A stretch of 64,000 bases of DNA from Tenderia sp965602225 (lineage in GTDB: Bacteria; Pseudomonadota; Gammaproteobacteria; Tenderiales; Tenderiaceae), in assembly GCA_965602225.1 (NCBI GenBank), contig CBFCYE010000012.1, positions 1 to 64,000 of the forward strand. The letters are read 5' to 3'. Of the stretch, positions 53,673-63,024 are shown piece by piece. Below the pieces are notes generated by a model. The model was not told the DNA's origin. It worked only from the letters and a program-made list of their open reading frames with translations, and did not search any database. Numbering within the stretch: the first letter of the stretch is position 1; every line of letters starts with the position of its first letter. Position numbers and translations under genes: made by a program.

Positions 53673-55565
53673 ATGTTCTATCAAGATCAATTCGATGTCA
53701 TTGTTGTTGGCGGCGGTCATGCTGGGACCGAGGCGGCTCTGGCCGCGGCGCGTATGGGTGTTAAGACCCTGCTGTTGACTCACAACATCGAAACTCTGGG
53801 GCAGATGAGCTGTAATCCGGCCATTGGCGGTATCGGCAAGGGGCATCTGGTTAAAGAGGTCGATGCCCTTGGTGGCGTCATGGCCCGCGCGGCAGACCGG
53901 GGCGGTATCCAGTTTCGCATCCTTAATGCCAGTAAAGGTCCGGCGGTGCGTGCCACCCGTGCCCAGGCTGACCGTGTTCTATATAAAGCGGCAGTGCGCG
54001 AAACCCTGGAAAGCCAGCCCAATCTGCAGTTGTTTCAGCAGTCAGTCGATGACTTGATAGTCGAAAGCGACCGCGTCGTTGGTGTGGTGACCCAGATGGG
54101 CTTGAAGTTTCATGCCAAGACGGTGGTGTTGACGGTAGGTACCTTTCTCGGTGGTCGCATCCATATTGGCCTGGAAAATTATCAGGGCGGCCGCGCTGGC
54201 GATCCGCCAGCCAACGCCCTCGCCCAGCGCCTGCGTGAATTGCCCTTCAGTGTCGATCGGCTTAAGACCGGCACGCCGCCACGCATCGATGGCCGTAGTA
54301 TCGATTTTAGCCAGCTGGAAGCGCAGCCCGGCGATGACCCAGTGCCGAGCTTTTCCTTTCTCGGCAAACCGCAGCATCACCCGCACCAGCTTAGTTGTTT
54401 TATCGCCTACACCAACCAGCAGACCCATGAGATTATTCGCGGCGGCATGGACAGATCGCCCATGTACACCGGGGTGATTGAGGGGGTCGGTCCGCGCTAT
54501 TGTCCCTCAATTGAGGATAAAGTGGTGCGTTTTGCCGACAAATCATCGCATCAGATGTTTATTGAGCCTGAGGGTTTGACTACCCACGAGGTCTATCCCA
54601 ATGGTATTTCAACCTCCCTGCCCTTCGATGTTCAGCTTGCGTTGGTGCGCTCGATTAAAGGGTTTGAGAATGCTTTTATCACCCGTCCCGGTTATGCCAT
54701 TGAATATGATTATTTTGATCCGCGGGAATTAAAATCCAGCCTTGAGACCAAGCACATGGGTGGGTTGTTCTTTGCCGGTCAGATCAACGGCACCACGGGT
54801 TATGAAGAGGCGGCGGCCCAAGGCCTGATGGCGGGCATGAATGCCGCGTTGCAGGTGCAGGAAAAAGAGGCTTGGTGCCCACGCCGGGATGAGGCATATA
54901 TTGGTGTCTTGATCGATGATCTAATCACTTGCGGTACCCAGGAGCCCTATCGCATGTTCACCTCTCGGGCTGAATATAGATTGCTGTTGCGGGAGGACAA
55001 TGCCGATCTGCGTCTGACCGAAAAAGGCCGTGAGCTGGGCCTGGTCGACGACGAACGTTGGGCGGCATTTTGTATTAAACGTGAGGCGATTGAGCAGGAA
55101 CAGCAGCGATTAAGCAGTAAGTGGTTGCGTCCGGGCGATGCTAGCATAGAGGCTATCGAGTCTGTATTGGGATGTAAATTGAATAAAGAGGTTCGGGCCA
55201 CGGAGGCCCTGCGCCGGCCGCAGGTGGATTATCAGTCGCTGGTGTCGCTGGAAGGTGTGGGTCCTGGTGTTGAGGATCCCAAGGTGGCCGAGCAGATCGA
55301 GATTCAGGCCAAGTATTCCGGTTATATAGATAGGCAGCGGGATGAGATCGAGCGGCAGCGCAAATATGAAGAGGCGGTTTTGCCTGACGATTTCGATTTT
55401 GCCGCGGTTTCAGGCCTGTCGAATGAGGTGAAGCAGAAGCTGGTCCATCAGCGCCCTGCCACCATTGGCCAGGCGGCGCGTATTCCAGGGGTGACGCCAG
55501 CGGCGATTTCGCTGTTGCTGGTTTATCTGAAAAAGCGCAGTGGCAAGCCGCGTAAGCTGGCATAA
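53673..55565 (+). CDS. mnmG: tRNA uridine-5-carboxymethylaminomethyl synthase MnmG
   Basis: MnmG is the FAD enzyme that modifies wobble uridine 34 together with MnmE. The ATG at 53673 gives 630 residues, matching E. coli (629) and the FAD motif start FDVIVVGGGHAGTEAALAAARMG; upstream in-frame codons lack support. Other signatures are MSCNPAIGGIGKGHLVKEVDALGG, GTPPRIDGRS, and AGQINGTTGYEEAAAQG. It begins the mnmG-DUF302-rsmG-parA-parB run that normally sits beside oriC. Confidence 0.97.
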   Translation: MFYQDQFDVIVVGGGHAGTEAALAAARMGVKTLLLTHNIETLGQMSCNPAIGGIGKGHLVKEVDALGGVMARAADRGGIQFRILNASKGPAVRATRAQADRVLYKAAVRETLESQPNLQLFQQSVDDLIVESDRVVGVVTQMGLKFHAKTVVLTVGTFLGGRIHIGLENYQGGRAGDPPANALAQRLRELPFSVDRLKTGTPPRIDGRSIDFSQLEAQPGDDPVPSFSFLGKPQHHPHQLSCFIAYTNQQTHEIIRGGMDRSPMYTGVIEGVGPRYCPSIEDKVVRFADKSSHQMFIEPEGLTTHEVYPNGISTSLPFDVQLALVRSIKGFENAFITRPGYAIEYDYFDPRELKSSLETKHMGGLFFAGQINGTTGYEEAAAQGLMAGMNAALQVQEKEAWCPRRDEAYIGVLIDDLITCGTQEPYRMFTSRAEYRLLLREDNADLRLTEKGRELGLVDDERWAAFCIKREAIEQEQQRLSSKWLRPGDASIEAIESVLGCKLNKEVRATEALRRPQVDYQSLVSLEGVGPGVEDPKVAEQIEIQAKYSGYIDRQRDEIERQRKYEEAVLPDDFDFAAVSGLSNEVKQKLVHQRPATIGQAARIPGVTPAAISLLLVYLKKRSGKPRKLA

Positions 55566-55590
55566 GCCCAGCCAATTTATTGGAAATTGA

Positions 55591-56055
55591 ATGAATAAAA
55601 TTGTATCCGTTTTGCTTTGCGTTTTGCTGGGGATGTCGGCAGCGATGGCCGAGCCGTTGATAGAAAAGGGCTTGGTTAGTATAAAAAGCCCCCATAGCGT
55701 GGCGGTGACGTTGGATCGCCTGGAGCAAGCCTTGAAGGACAAGGGTGTGACCATTGTTACCCGCTGGAGCCACGCTGCGGGTGCGGCAAAGGTGGGTATC
55801 GCGCTGCGACCGACTGAGTTGCTGATTTTTGGCAATCCCAAGCTGGGCAGTCATTTTTTTACCAGCCAGCAAACGGCCGGCATCGATCTGCCCATGAAGG
55901 CCCTGGCTTGGGAGGATGAGTCTGGTCAAGTGTGGCTGGGTTATAACGACCCCGCCTATATCGCAGAGCGGCACGGCATCAAGGATCGTGATGAGGTGAT
56001 GCAGAAGATGATTAGCGCTCTGGATAGGTTTAGCTCCATGGTGGTTGCGCCCTGA
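55591..56055 (+). CDS. Exported DUF302 protein
   Basis: This is a 154-residue protein with a signal peptide ending AMA (about 20). The DUF302 core shows SVAVTLDRLEQALKDKGVTIV, RPTELLIFGNPKLGS, and DLPMKALAWEDESGQVWLGYNDP. Members are periplasmic or soluble and of unknown function. It is inserted between mnmG and rsmG, which are usually adjacent, and its stop shares a base with the rsmG start (TGATG), so the two are coupled. Confidence 0.85.
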   Translation: MNKIVSVLLCVLLGMSAAMAEPLIEKGLVSIKSPHSVAVTLDRLEQALKDKGVTIVTRWSHAAGAAKVGIALRPTELLIFGNPKLGSHFFTSQQTAGIDLPMKALAWEDESGQVWLGYNDPAYIAERHGIKDRDEVMQKMISALDRFSSMVVAP

Positions 56056-56684
56056 TGAGTGACAGAGATGTATTAATAAAGGGCTTGGCTCAACTGGGTT
56101 TGCCCCTGGCGGATGCGGCGCAGCAGCAATTACTCGATTATCTTGTGCTGCTGCAAAAGTGGAATAAGGTCCATAATCTGATTTCGCGCAAAGAGAGTGA
56201 CAACCTGGTGGTGCGTCATCTGCTCGACAGTCTGGTTGCGTTGCCTTACATTAACGGCTCTCGCGTTGTTGATGTTGGTAGTGGTGCCGGTTTGCCGGGG
56301 ATCCCTCTGGCGATAGCCAATCCGCAATGTCACTTTACCCTGCTGGATTGCAATAGCAAAAAGGCTAGGTTTCGTAATCAGGCAGTCATTGAACTTGGTT
56401 TGAAGAATGTGACAGTGGCGGATGCGCGGGCTGAGGAGTTTCGTCCTGAGCAGGGTTTTGATAGCGTGATTTCACGCGCCTTTGCCACTATCGCCGATAT
56501 GCTGACGGTGGCGGGTCATCTGGCTACGCCCGGCGGGAAGTTCCTGGCGATGAAGGGTGTTTATCCCGAACAAGAGTTGGCTGAGTTGCCGCAGGGCTAT
56601 CGGCTGGAGGTGGTGCATCCGCTGGATGTGCCACTTTTGGGAGCTGAACGGCATCTGGTTGTTGTGGTGCGAACCGAAGATTAA
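56055..56684 (+). CDS. rsmG: 16S rRNA m7G527 methyltransferase RsmG
   Basis: RsmG methylates G527 of 16S rRNA. The 209 residues contain WNKVHNLISRKE, HLLDSLV, the SAM-binding VVDVGSGAGLPGIPLAI and the later VISRAFA and FLAMKG. Length equals the family norm (E. coli 207). It follows the DUF302 gene with a one-base overlap and precedes parA by 22 bases. Confidence 0.96.
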   Translation: MSDRDVLIKGLAQLGLPLADAAQQQLLDYLVLLQKWNKVHNLISRKESDNLVVRHLLDSLVALPYINGSRVVDVGSGAGLPGIPLAIANPQCHFTLLDCNSKKARFRNQAVIELGLKNVTVADARAEEFRPEQGFDSVISRAFATIADMLTVAGHLATPGGKFLAMKGVYPEQELAELPQGYRLEVVHPLDVPLLGAERHLVVVVRTED

Positions 56685-56706
56685 CTGAAGTAGGAATAGC
56701 AGGCCC

Positions 56707-57498
56707 ATGGCAAAGATCATTGCAGTCACCAATCAGAAAGGCGGCGTTGGCAAGACCACCACCAGTATTAATCTGGCGGCTTCGCTGGCGGCGACCAAAC
56801 GACGGGTAATGCTGATCGATCTGGACCCACAGGGCAATGCCACCATGGGTAGCGGTGTTGACAAGAGCGCTGTCGAGGCCAGTTGTTGTGAGGTGTTGTT
56901 GGGTGAGATGCCGGTGCGCGATGTGATCGTTAGTGCCGAGCAAGCGGGTTATGATCTGATCCCTTCCAATGCCGATGTTACCGCCGCTGAGGTGCGTTTG
57001 ATGGGAGTGTCTAACCGCGAGGAGCAGTTGCGCTGTGCCTTGGCTGAAATTCGCCAGGATTACGATTATATTCTGATTGATTGTCCGCCATCGCTGAATA
57101 TGTTGACTGTTAATGCGCTGGTGGCGGCACAGTCAGTGCTAATTCCGATGCAGTGTGAGTATTATGCCCTTGAAGGTTTGACTGCACTGCTTGAGACTAT
57201 TGAGCAGATCCGTGTGGCCAGTAACCCTGCGTTACAGATCGAAGGTCTGCTGCGCACCATGTACGATGCCCGTAATAATTTGGCCAATGATGTTTCAGAG
57301 CAGTTGATGCATCATTTTGCCAGCAAGGTCTATCGCACCGTGATTCCACGTAATATCCGTTTGGCTGAGGCGCCAAGCCATGGTTTGCCTGTGATGATGT
57401 ATGACAAGGCTTGCGCGGGTAGTCTGGCGTATCTGGCTTTGGCGGGTGAGATTATCCGCAAGGAACAAAGTGGCGAACTGCCAAAGGCCGCAGTTTAA
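56707..57498 (+). CDS. parA: Chromosome-partitioning ATPase ParA
   Basis: ParA binds nonspecific DNA in its ATP form and moves ParB-parS complexes apart. The 263 residues show the deviant Walker A NQKGGVGKTTTSINLAASLA at the N-terminus, LIDLDPQGN, and IDCPPSLNMLTVNAL. There is no N-terminal DNA-binding domain, so it is the chromosomal (Soj-like) type. parB follows after 27 bases; its likely parS sites lie in recF. Confidence 0.96.
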   Translation: MAKIIAVTNQKGGVGKTTTSINLAASLAATKRRVMLIDLDPQGNATMGSGVDKSAVEASCCEVLLGEMPVRDVIVSAEQAGYDLIPSNADVTAAEVRLMGVSNREEQLRCALAEIRQDYDYILIDCPPSLNMLTVNALVAAQSVLIPMQCEYYALEGLTALLETIEQIRVASNPALQIEGLLRTMYDARNNLANDVSEQLMHHFASKVYRTVIPRNIRLAEAPSHGLPVMMYDKACAGSLAYLALAGEIIRKEQSGELPKAAV

Positions 57499-57525
57499 CA
57501 ATAGCTTAGAGAATTGTAGATATAT

Positions 57526-58422
57526 ATGGCAGCAAAAAAGCGTGGTTTAGGGCGGGGTTTGAATGAGTTGTTAGCGGGCTCCAAACTTGCGTCAGCGGCG
57601 ACCAGTGATGGGGCTGCGGATGCTGCATCTGACAAGGATTTGCTCAAAATCCTGCCAGTTGATCTGATGCAGCGCGGTGTCTATCAGCCGCGTGTTGATA
57701 TGCATCCGGAGACCCTGCAGGAGCTGGCGGATTCAATCAAGGCGCAAGGTGTAGTTCAGCCAATTGTGGTCCGCCCCATCGGTAACAAGCGCTATGAGAT
57801 TATCGCCGGTGAACGTCGCTGGCGTGCCTCGCAGATGGCGGGGCTGCAAGAAATTCCATGTGTAATAAAGGATGTGCCGGATCAGGCGGCCATGGCTATG
57901 GCGCTGATCGAGAATATTCAGCGCGAAGATCTGAACTCCATGGAAGAGGCGCGAGCCCTGCAACGTTTAATCAAGGAGTTTGAGCTAACGCACCAGCAGG
58001 CAGCTGATGCTGTGGGTCGTTCACGTGCGGCTGTTTCCAATTTATTGCGGCTGTTGGAACTTGAAGACGAGGTTTGTGTTTTGGTTGAGCATGGTGATCT
58101 GGAAATGGGTCATGCCCGTGCCTTACTAGCTTTGCAGGGTGAGGCTCAGCGAGAGGCGGCCCGTTTTGTGGTGGCAAAAGGCTTGTCTGTGCGTGAGACT
58201 GAGCGTTTGGTTAAGCGTAAGCAAGAAGAGCATAATTCCGTAGCAAAGCCGGCAGTAGAAGATCCAAATGTCCGCAAACTCGAAGAAGAGTTGTCAGGCA
58301 AGCTGGCGGCGAAGGTCAAGATTCAGCATGGCCCCAAAGGCAATGGCAAGGTTGTGATTCAATATAATAGTTTGGATGAGCTGGATGGAATTTTGGCTCA
58401 AATGGGTAAGTCTGAATTCTAG
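57526..58422 (+). CDS. parB: Chromosome-partitioning protein ParB
   Basis: ParB binds parS and, as a CTP-dependent clamp, spreads along DNA. The 298 residues have a basic N-terminus (KKRGLGRGLNELL) for ParA contact, box I HPETLQELADSIKAQGVVQPIVV, box II YEIIAGERRWRAS and ENIQREDLNSMEEA, a helix-turn-helix around LTHQQAADAVGRSRAAVSNLLRL, and a C-terminal dimerisation region. Two matching parS sites are present in recF. Confidence 0.96.
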   Translation: MAAKKRGLGRGLNELLAGSKLASAATSDGAADAASDKDLLKILPVDLMQRGVYQPRVDMHPETLQELADSIKAQGVVQPIVVRPIGNKRYEIIAGERRWRASQMAGLQEIPCVIKDVPDQAAMAMALIENIQREDLNSMEEARALQRLIKEFELTHQQAADAVGRSRAAVSNLLRLLELEDEVCVLVEHGDLEMGHARALLALQGEAQREAARFVVAKGLSVRETERLVKRKQEEHNSVAKPAVEDPNVRKLEEELSGKLAAKVKIQHGPKGNGKVVIQYNSLDELDGILAQMGKSEF

Positions 58423-58472
58423 CGTGATCATCTAGTTTTTAAGCTTTACAGTATTTTGTTTGTCCCTAAGGG

Positions 58473-58502
58473 TTGCGGTGACATATAGACGCGGGCTATA
58501 CT
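58473..58502 (+). promoter_or_regulatory. Possible promoter of the ATP synthase operon
   Basis: TTGCGG (58473-58478) and TATACT (58497-58502) are separated by 18 bases in the 110-base gap between parB and the first atp gene. The -10 is good, the -35 poor. It is the best sigma-70-like site in the gap. Confidence 0.35.
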
Positions 58503-58532
58503 CACGCGCCGAAACAGAGTGCATATCCTGGA

Positions 58533-58733
58533 ATGATAAAAACAACAGGCCCAGCTTTGATTTTGGCGGGTGTGGGAACGCATTTAGCGGCAATGGTAAT
58601 CGTCGGTTTTGCCTTGGGCTTTGGGCTTGATTACTTAATAGATACGACACCTGTATTTATGCTGATATTCGGGATCCTTGGCTTTGTAGGTGGAATATTA
58701 AGAGCCATCGATTTGTTAAATAGGTATAAGTAA
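58533..58733 (+). CDS. AtpZ/AtpI-like small membrane protein
   Basis: This 66-residue protein has two membrane helices (about 8-30 and 40-60) with GFALGFGLDYLIDTTP between them and GGILRAIDLLNRYK at the end. It fits the AtpZ/AtpI family encoded ahead of F-type ATP synthase genes, proposed to help assembly or divalent-cation movement. Its TAA is followed at once by the GTG of atpI, so the two are coupled. Having both small proteins is less common than AtpI alone. Confidence 0.75.
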   Translation: MIKTTGPALILAGVGTHLAAMVIVGFALGFGLDYLIDTTPVFMLIFGILGFVGGILRAIDLLNRYK

Positions 58734-59132
58734 GTGGACGTTGCTGTAGGTCAGGTGCAAACCAGCGCAAAGAAAGTGGCTGGGCTGCAAATAATAATAG
58801 CTGCACTGACGGCGGTAGTGTTTGGGGTTATTGAAGGTGGTTGGGCAGCAGGTTCAGCGTTCTTTGGTGGCCTTATAGGTTTGACGGTTTCGTTGCTGTT
58901 GCGACGAGGTGTGCTGAAGGCGAATGAAATCGCCCAGGAAGACCCTAAGCGAGGCATGATTGTTCTTTATGCTGGCGCTGTTCAACGTTTTGTTGTGGTC
59001 TTGGCTCTGTTTGGCTTGGCTTTAGGTTGGCTGGATATGACACCGTTGGCCGTGGTAATTGGATTTGGCTGTGCGCAACTGGCATATGCGGTGGTGATGA
59101 AAAAAAGTGCTCACCCGGCTAGTCGCAAGTAA
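58734..59132 (+). CDS. atpI: ATP synthase subunit I
   Basis: The 132-residue protein has four predicted membrane helices (around 20-40, 42-60, 75-97, 103-122). It matches the UncI/AtpI family, which assists assembly of the c ring. It starts with GTG immediately after the upstream stop. Position directly before atpB is canonical. Confidence 0.88.
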   Translation: MDVAVGQVQTSAKKVAGLQIIIAALTAVVFGVIEGGWAAGSAFFGGLIGLTVSLLLRRGVLKANEIAQEDPKRGMIVLYAGAVQRFVVVLALFGLALGWLDMTPLAVVIGFGCAQLAYAVVMKKSAHPASRK

Positions 59133-59165
59133 AAAGAATATATAATTTTTTTGGGAGATAGACGC

Positions 59166-60011
59166 TTGTCAGCAGATAGTTCTAGTGGCGGTACAGTCGC
59201 ATATATCCAGCATCATTTGACCAATCTCTGTGTCGGTGATTGTGATCCTGTAACGCATGCAGCAGCAGGTTTTTGGGCGTTTCACCTCGATACTATATTC
59301 TTTAGTACGTTGTTGGCTGCGCTGATTGTTTTTACTAGCTGGCGTCTGGGTCGTAATCTTCAGGCCGATACACCATCAGGTTTTCAAAATTTTGTTGAGA
59401 CAATTGTTGATTTCGTAAGTCAGCAGGTAAAAGATACTTTTCCTGGGCATAACCCGTTAATTGCACCGTTGGCCCTGACTATTTTTGTCTGGGTATGGCT
59501 GATGAACTTCATGGACATGATTCCAGTTGATTTGTTGCCAGTAATAGCCAGCTGGTTTGGTATCGGTTATCTCAAGGTTGTACCAACCACTGATTTGAGC
59601 ACCACGATGGCGATGTCATTGACTGTTTTTGCCTTGATCCTGTTTTATAACATTAAGGTCAAAGGCGTGGCTGGCTATCTGAAGATGTTTTTGTTCCACC
59701 CTTTTGGTAAGTTTTTTGTACCAGTAAACATTGTTATGACAGCGATTGAGGAATTGGCTAAGCCTTTGAGTCTCGGTTTACGTTTGTTCGGTAACTTGTT
59801 TGCTGGTGAACTAGTGTTCCTCTTGATCGCCCTGATCGGTGGCACAATGGCGGTTGGTCTTGGTGCTGCATTCTGGCTACCGCTGCAAGTGTTGTTGGAT
59901 CTAGGTTGGTTAATTTTCCACTTGTTGGTAATTACGCTGCAAGCGTTCATCTTTATGGTGTTAACCATCGTCTACCTAGGTATGGCGCACACCTCCGATG
60001 AGGAACACTGA
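59166..60011 (+). CDS. atpB: ATP synthase subunit a
   Basis: Subunit a forms the proton half-channels of Fo. I suggest the TTG at 59166 (281 residues) because TTGGGAG lies nine bases upstream; a TTG at 59151 would overlap that site. The essential Arg is in LGLRLFGNLFAGELV, and the late helix shows ITLQAFIFMVLTIVYLGMAH. Five membrane helices are evident. There is no ATG near the conserved N-terminus, so a non-ATG start seems certain. Confidence 0.94.
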   Translation: MSADSSSGGTVAYIQHHLTNLCVGDCDPVTHAAAGFWAFHLDTIFFSTLLAALIVFTSWRLGRNLQADTPSGFQNFVETIVDFVSQQVKDTFPGHNPLIAPLALTIFVWVWLMNFMDMIPVDLLPVIASWFGIGYLKVVPTTDLSTTMAMSLTVFALILFYNIKVKGVAGYLKMFLFHPFGKFFVPVNIVMTAIEELAKPLSLGLRLFGNLFAGELVFLLIALIGGTMAVGLGAAFWLPLQVLLDLGWLIFHLLVITLQAFIFMVLTIVYLGMAHTSDEEH

Positions 60012-60098
60012 TCCTGAGCTGAGGTAAGTTCAGAGGAAATTGTTTTTAGTAGTTTTGTTTTAATTATAATTTTTATCTTTAAATAAGGAGAGTAACAA

Positions 60099-60389
60099 AT
60101 GACAGCTGATATGGTCGCTATGATCTATGCTTACACTGCTGTTGGCGTTGGTGTAATTTTGGCCGCGGCAGGTATGGGTTCAGCCATTGGTTGGGGCCTG
60201 ATTTGTGCGAAGACACTGGAAGGCATTGCTCGTCAGCCTGAAATGCGTCCTGCCCTGATGACTAACATGTTTATCTTTGCTGGTCTGATGGAATCTTTTC
60301 CATTCATTATCCTGGCTTTCGCTATGTGGTTTCTGTTCGCTAACCCGTTCGTTGGTGCACTGTCTGCCGCAATTAGCACTATTGGCTAA
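60099..60389 (+). CDS. atpE: ATP synthase subunit c
   Basis: The 96-residue hairpin of two membrane helices forms the rotor ring. The loop ARQPEM and the ion-carrying carboxylate Glu65 in AGLMESFPFI are visible. The carboxylate is Glu, where E. coli has Asp. Ser66 follows it, but the Gln of Na+-type c subunits at position 32 is Trp here, so proton coupling is more likely. It is longer than E. coli AtpE (79). A strong AAGGAGAG precedes the ATG. Confidence 0.96.
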   Translation: MTADMVAMIYAYTAVGVGVILAAAGMGSAIGWGLICAKTLEGIARQPEMRPALMTNMFIFAGLMESFPFIILAFAMWFLFANPFVGALSAAISTIG

Positions 60390-60431
60390 GGCAAATATCT
60401 CTCAGCTAATAGAAACTAAGGGGATATACTA

Positions 60432-60902
60432 GTGAATATTACAGCGACCCTACTTGCTCAGATCGTAGCCTTTGTGCTGTTGATCTGGTTTGTAAATAAG
60501 TTCTTATGGGGCCCAATGAGCGCTATGTTGGAAGATCGTCAAAAGCGAATTGCTGATGGTCTTGCTGCTGGTGAAAAGGGTAAAAAAGAACTGGAGCTGG
60601 CGGAGAAACGTGCGACTGATGCACTGAAAGACGCAAAGGCCCAAGCATCTGAAATCCTGGTTCAAGCTGAAAAGCGTGGCTCAGCGATTGTTGAAGAAGC
60701 AAAAGGCAAAGCGCGTGAAGAAGGTGGACGTATCGTGGCTGCGGCAAATGCAGAAATTGAACAAGAAGTTAACCGAGCTAAAGAAGAGATTCGCGGCAAG
60801 GTTTCTGAAATTTCTGTTGCTGCTGCCGCCAAGATCATTGGCCGTGAAATCGACGCTAAAGCACACGACAAACTAATTAAAGATTTGGCTACCCAGATTT
60901 AA
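60432..60902 (+). CDS. atpF: ATP synthase subunit b
   Basis: This 156-residue stator protein (E. coli 156) has one N-terminal helix (about 4-24) and a long charged coiled coil, ending with ISVAAAAKIIGREIDAKAHDKLI. It links subunit a to delta in the peripheral stalk. The start is GTG at 60432, giving the conserved MNITATLLAQIVAFVLLIW. Confidence 0.96.
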   Translation: MNITATLLAQIVAFVLLIWFVNKFLWGPMSAMLEDRQKRIADGLAAGEKGKKELELAEKRATDALKDAKAQASEILVQAEKRGSAIVEEAKGKAREEGGRIVAAANAEIEQEVNRAKEEIRGKVSEISVAAAAKIIGREIDAKAHDKLIKDLATQI

Positions 60903-60910
60903 TCCTGACT

Positions 60911-61447
60911 ATGGCAGAAAAAACTACAATTGCACGACCCTATGCACTGGCAATATTTGAAAGTGCAAAAGCAAAGGGTCAAATGGCAAAGGTCACGGAA
61001 GCACTGCGCATTGCTGCAGCTGCTGTGTCTGACCCTGCGCTAGCGTCCTTGATCGGTAACCCCGGTGTAGCGGACGATAAAATTACCGCATTGTTAACTG
61101 ATGTATGTGGTGATCATGCTAGTGCAGAGGTTGGGAATTTCTTCAAGCTGTTGGCTGAGTATAATCGGTTGACTGTTTTGCCAGAAATTGCGGATCTTTT
61201 TGATAGTTATCGCGCAGAAGAAGAAAGCACAGTTGAAGCTGAAGTTATTTCAGCGGCAGAACTGAGTGAAGCGCAGAAGACCGATATTGCAAGTGGCTTG
61301 AAAAAGCGCTTGGGCCGTGAAATCACTCTTCAATGTTCAATTGATGAGAGTTTGGTTGGCGGTGCAATTATTCGGGCAGGAGATCTGGTAATAGACGGGT
61401 CAATAACGAGCCAGCTAAACAAGCTTGGCCAAGCGTTGTCTCGCTAA
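60911..61447 (+). CDS. atpH: ATP synthase subunit delta
   Basis: The 178-residue F1 delta subunit (E. coli 177) starts TTIARPYALAIFESAKAKGQ and carries the C-terminal signature ESLVGGAIIRAGDLVIDGSI. It fixes F1 to the b-subunit stalk. It begins 9 bases after atpF and precedes atpA by 21 bases. Confidence 0.96.
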   Translation: MAEKTTIARPYALAIFESAKAKGQMAKVTEALRIAAAAVSDPALASLIGNPGVADDKITALLTDVCGDHASAEVGNFFKLLAEYNRLTVLPEIADLFDSYRAEEESTVEAEVISAAELSEAQKTDIASGLKKRLGREITLQCSIDESLVGGAIIRAGDLVIDGSITSQLNKLGQALSR

Positions 61448-61468
61448 AGTCTTATAGAGGATAGGCAT

Positions 61469-63010
61469 ATGCAACTTAATGCAGCTGAAATTAGTGAACT
61501 GATTAAAAAGCGCATCGACAACTTTGAGGTTGTCACTGAAGCGCGAACTGAAGGTACCGTAGTCAGTCTGACTGATGGTATCGCTCGTATCCACGGTCTG
61601 GCCGACGTAATGTCTGGTGAGATGATCGAGTTTCCAGGCAATACCTATGGTATGGCTCTTAACCTGGAGCGTGATTCTGTAGGTGCGGTTGTTCTGGGTC
61701 CATACGAACACATTTCTGAAGGTGATAAGGTCCGCTGTACTGGCCGTATCCTGGAAGTTCCTACCGGTGAAGGTCTGCTTGGTCGCGTTGTTGACGCGCT
61801 GGGTAATCCAATCGATGGTAAGGGTCCAGTTGAGTCTTCAACTAGCTCTCCGATTGAACAGATAGCCCCCGGTGTAATTGAACGCCAATCGGTTGATCAG
61901 CCAGTGCAAACTGGTTTGAAATCAATCGATGCGATGGTGCCAGTTGGTCGTGGTCAGCGTGAGTTGATTATCGGTGACCGTCAGACAGGTAAAACTGCTG
62001 TTGCGGTTGATGCTATCATCAATCAAAAGGATACTGGCGTAAAATGTATCTACGTTGCGATTGGCCAAAAGGCCTCTTCTATCGCAAGCGTTGTGCGTAA
62101 GCTGGAAGAACACGGCGCTCTGTCAAATACTATCATTGTTGCTGCGACTGCTTCTGATTCTGCAGCGCTGCAGTTTGTCGCGCCATACGCTGGTTGTGCC
62201 ATGGGTGAGTATTTCCGTGACCGCGGTGAAGATGCGTTGATCGTATATGATGATTTGACCAAGCAAGCTTGGGCTTACCGTCAGGTGTCATTGTTGTTGC
62301 GTCGTCCTCCAGGTCGTGAAGCTTATCCCGGTGATGTTTTCTATCTTCATTCAAGATTGTTGGAACGTGCTTCACGTGTTAACACTGATTATGTTGAAAA
62401 GTTTACCGACGGCAAGGTTAAGGGTAAAACAGGTTCTTTGACTGCTTTCCCAATTATCGAAACTCAGGGTGGTGACGTATCTGCATTCGTTCCAACCAAC
62501 GTAATCTCGATTACCGATGGACAGATCTTCTTGGAATCTGATTTGTTTAACGCCGGTATCCGTCCTGCGATCAATGCTGGTTTGTCAGTATCTCGTGTTG
62601 GTGGTGCTGCTCAGACCAAGATCATCAAGAAACTCGGTGGTGGTGTTCGTCTTGATTTGGCTCAGTATCGTGAACTGGCGGCATTTGCCCAGTTTGCTTC
62701 TGACCTTGATGAAGCGACACGTAAGCAGATCGAACGTGGTCAACGTGTAACTGAGCTTATGAAGCAGAAGCAGTATTCACCAATGTCTATTGCTGAAATG
62801 GCTTTTTCATTGTTTGCTGCTAACGAAGGCTTCCTGGATGATGTCGACGTGAACAAGGTTGTTTCTTTTGAATCAGCCATGGTCTCTTACATCAATTCAA
62901 ACGCTGCGGATCTAGTGAAAACCATTAACGATACAGCTAATTACAATGATGAAATAGCTGGTCAGATGCGTGAAACACTGGCGAAGTTTAAAGCTAACAG
63001 CACTTGGTAA
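61469..63010 (+). CDS. atpA: ATP synthase subunit alpha
   Basis: The 513-residue alpha subunit (same length as in E. coli) has the Walker A GDRQTGKTAVAVDAI, Walker B ALIVYDDLTKQAWAYRQ, and the family signature PGREAYPGDVFYLHSRLLER. The conserved arginine near SRVGGAAQ that reaches into the catalytic site is present. It forms the non-catalytic nucleotide sites of the F1 hexamer. Confidence 0.98.
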   Translation: MQLNAAEISELIKKRIDNFEVVTEARTEGTVVSLTDGIARIHGLADVMSGEMIEFPGNTYGMALNLERDSVGAVVLGPYEHISEGDKVRCTGRILEVPTGEGLLGRVVDALGNPIDGKGPVESSTSSPIEQIAPGVIERQSVDQPVQTGLKSIDAMVPVGRGQRELIIGDRQTGKTAVAVDAIINQKDTGVKCIYVAIGQKASSIASVVRKLEEHGALSNTIIVAATASDSAALQFVAPYAGCAMGEYFRDRGEDALIVYDDLTKQAWAYRQVSLLLRRPPGREAYPGDVFYLHSRLLERASRVNTDYVEKFTDGKVKGKTGSLTAFPIIETQGGDVSAFVPTNVISITDGQIFLESDLFNAGIRPAINAGLSVSRVGGAAQTKIIKKLGGGVRLDLAQYRELAAFAQFASDLDEATRKQIERGQRVTELMKQKQYSPMSIAEMAFSLFAANEGFLDDVDVNKVVSFESAMVSYINSNAADLVKTINDTANYNDEIAGQMRETLAKFKANSTW

Positions 63011-63024
63011 CAGGAGCCTGAGCT

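Noticed and set aside
55153..55974. 273-codon minus-strand frame
   Set aside because: Antisense across mnmG and the DUF302 gene, both real by motifs; composition is that of a shadow.
62367..62382. TTCACGTG core inside atpA resembling half a parS site
   Set aside because: Only one half matches; the second half diverges, and it is fixed by atpA codons.
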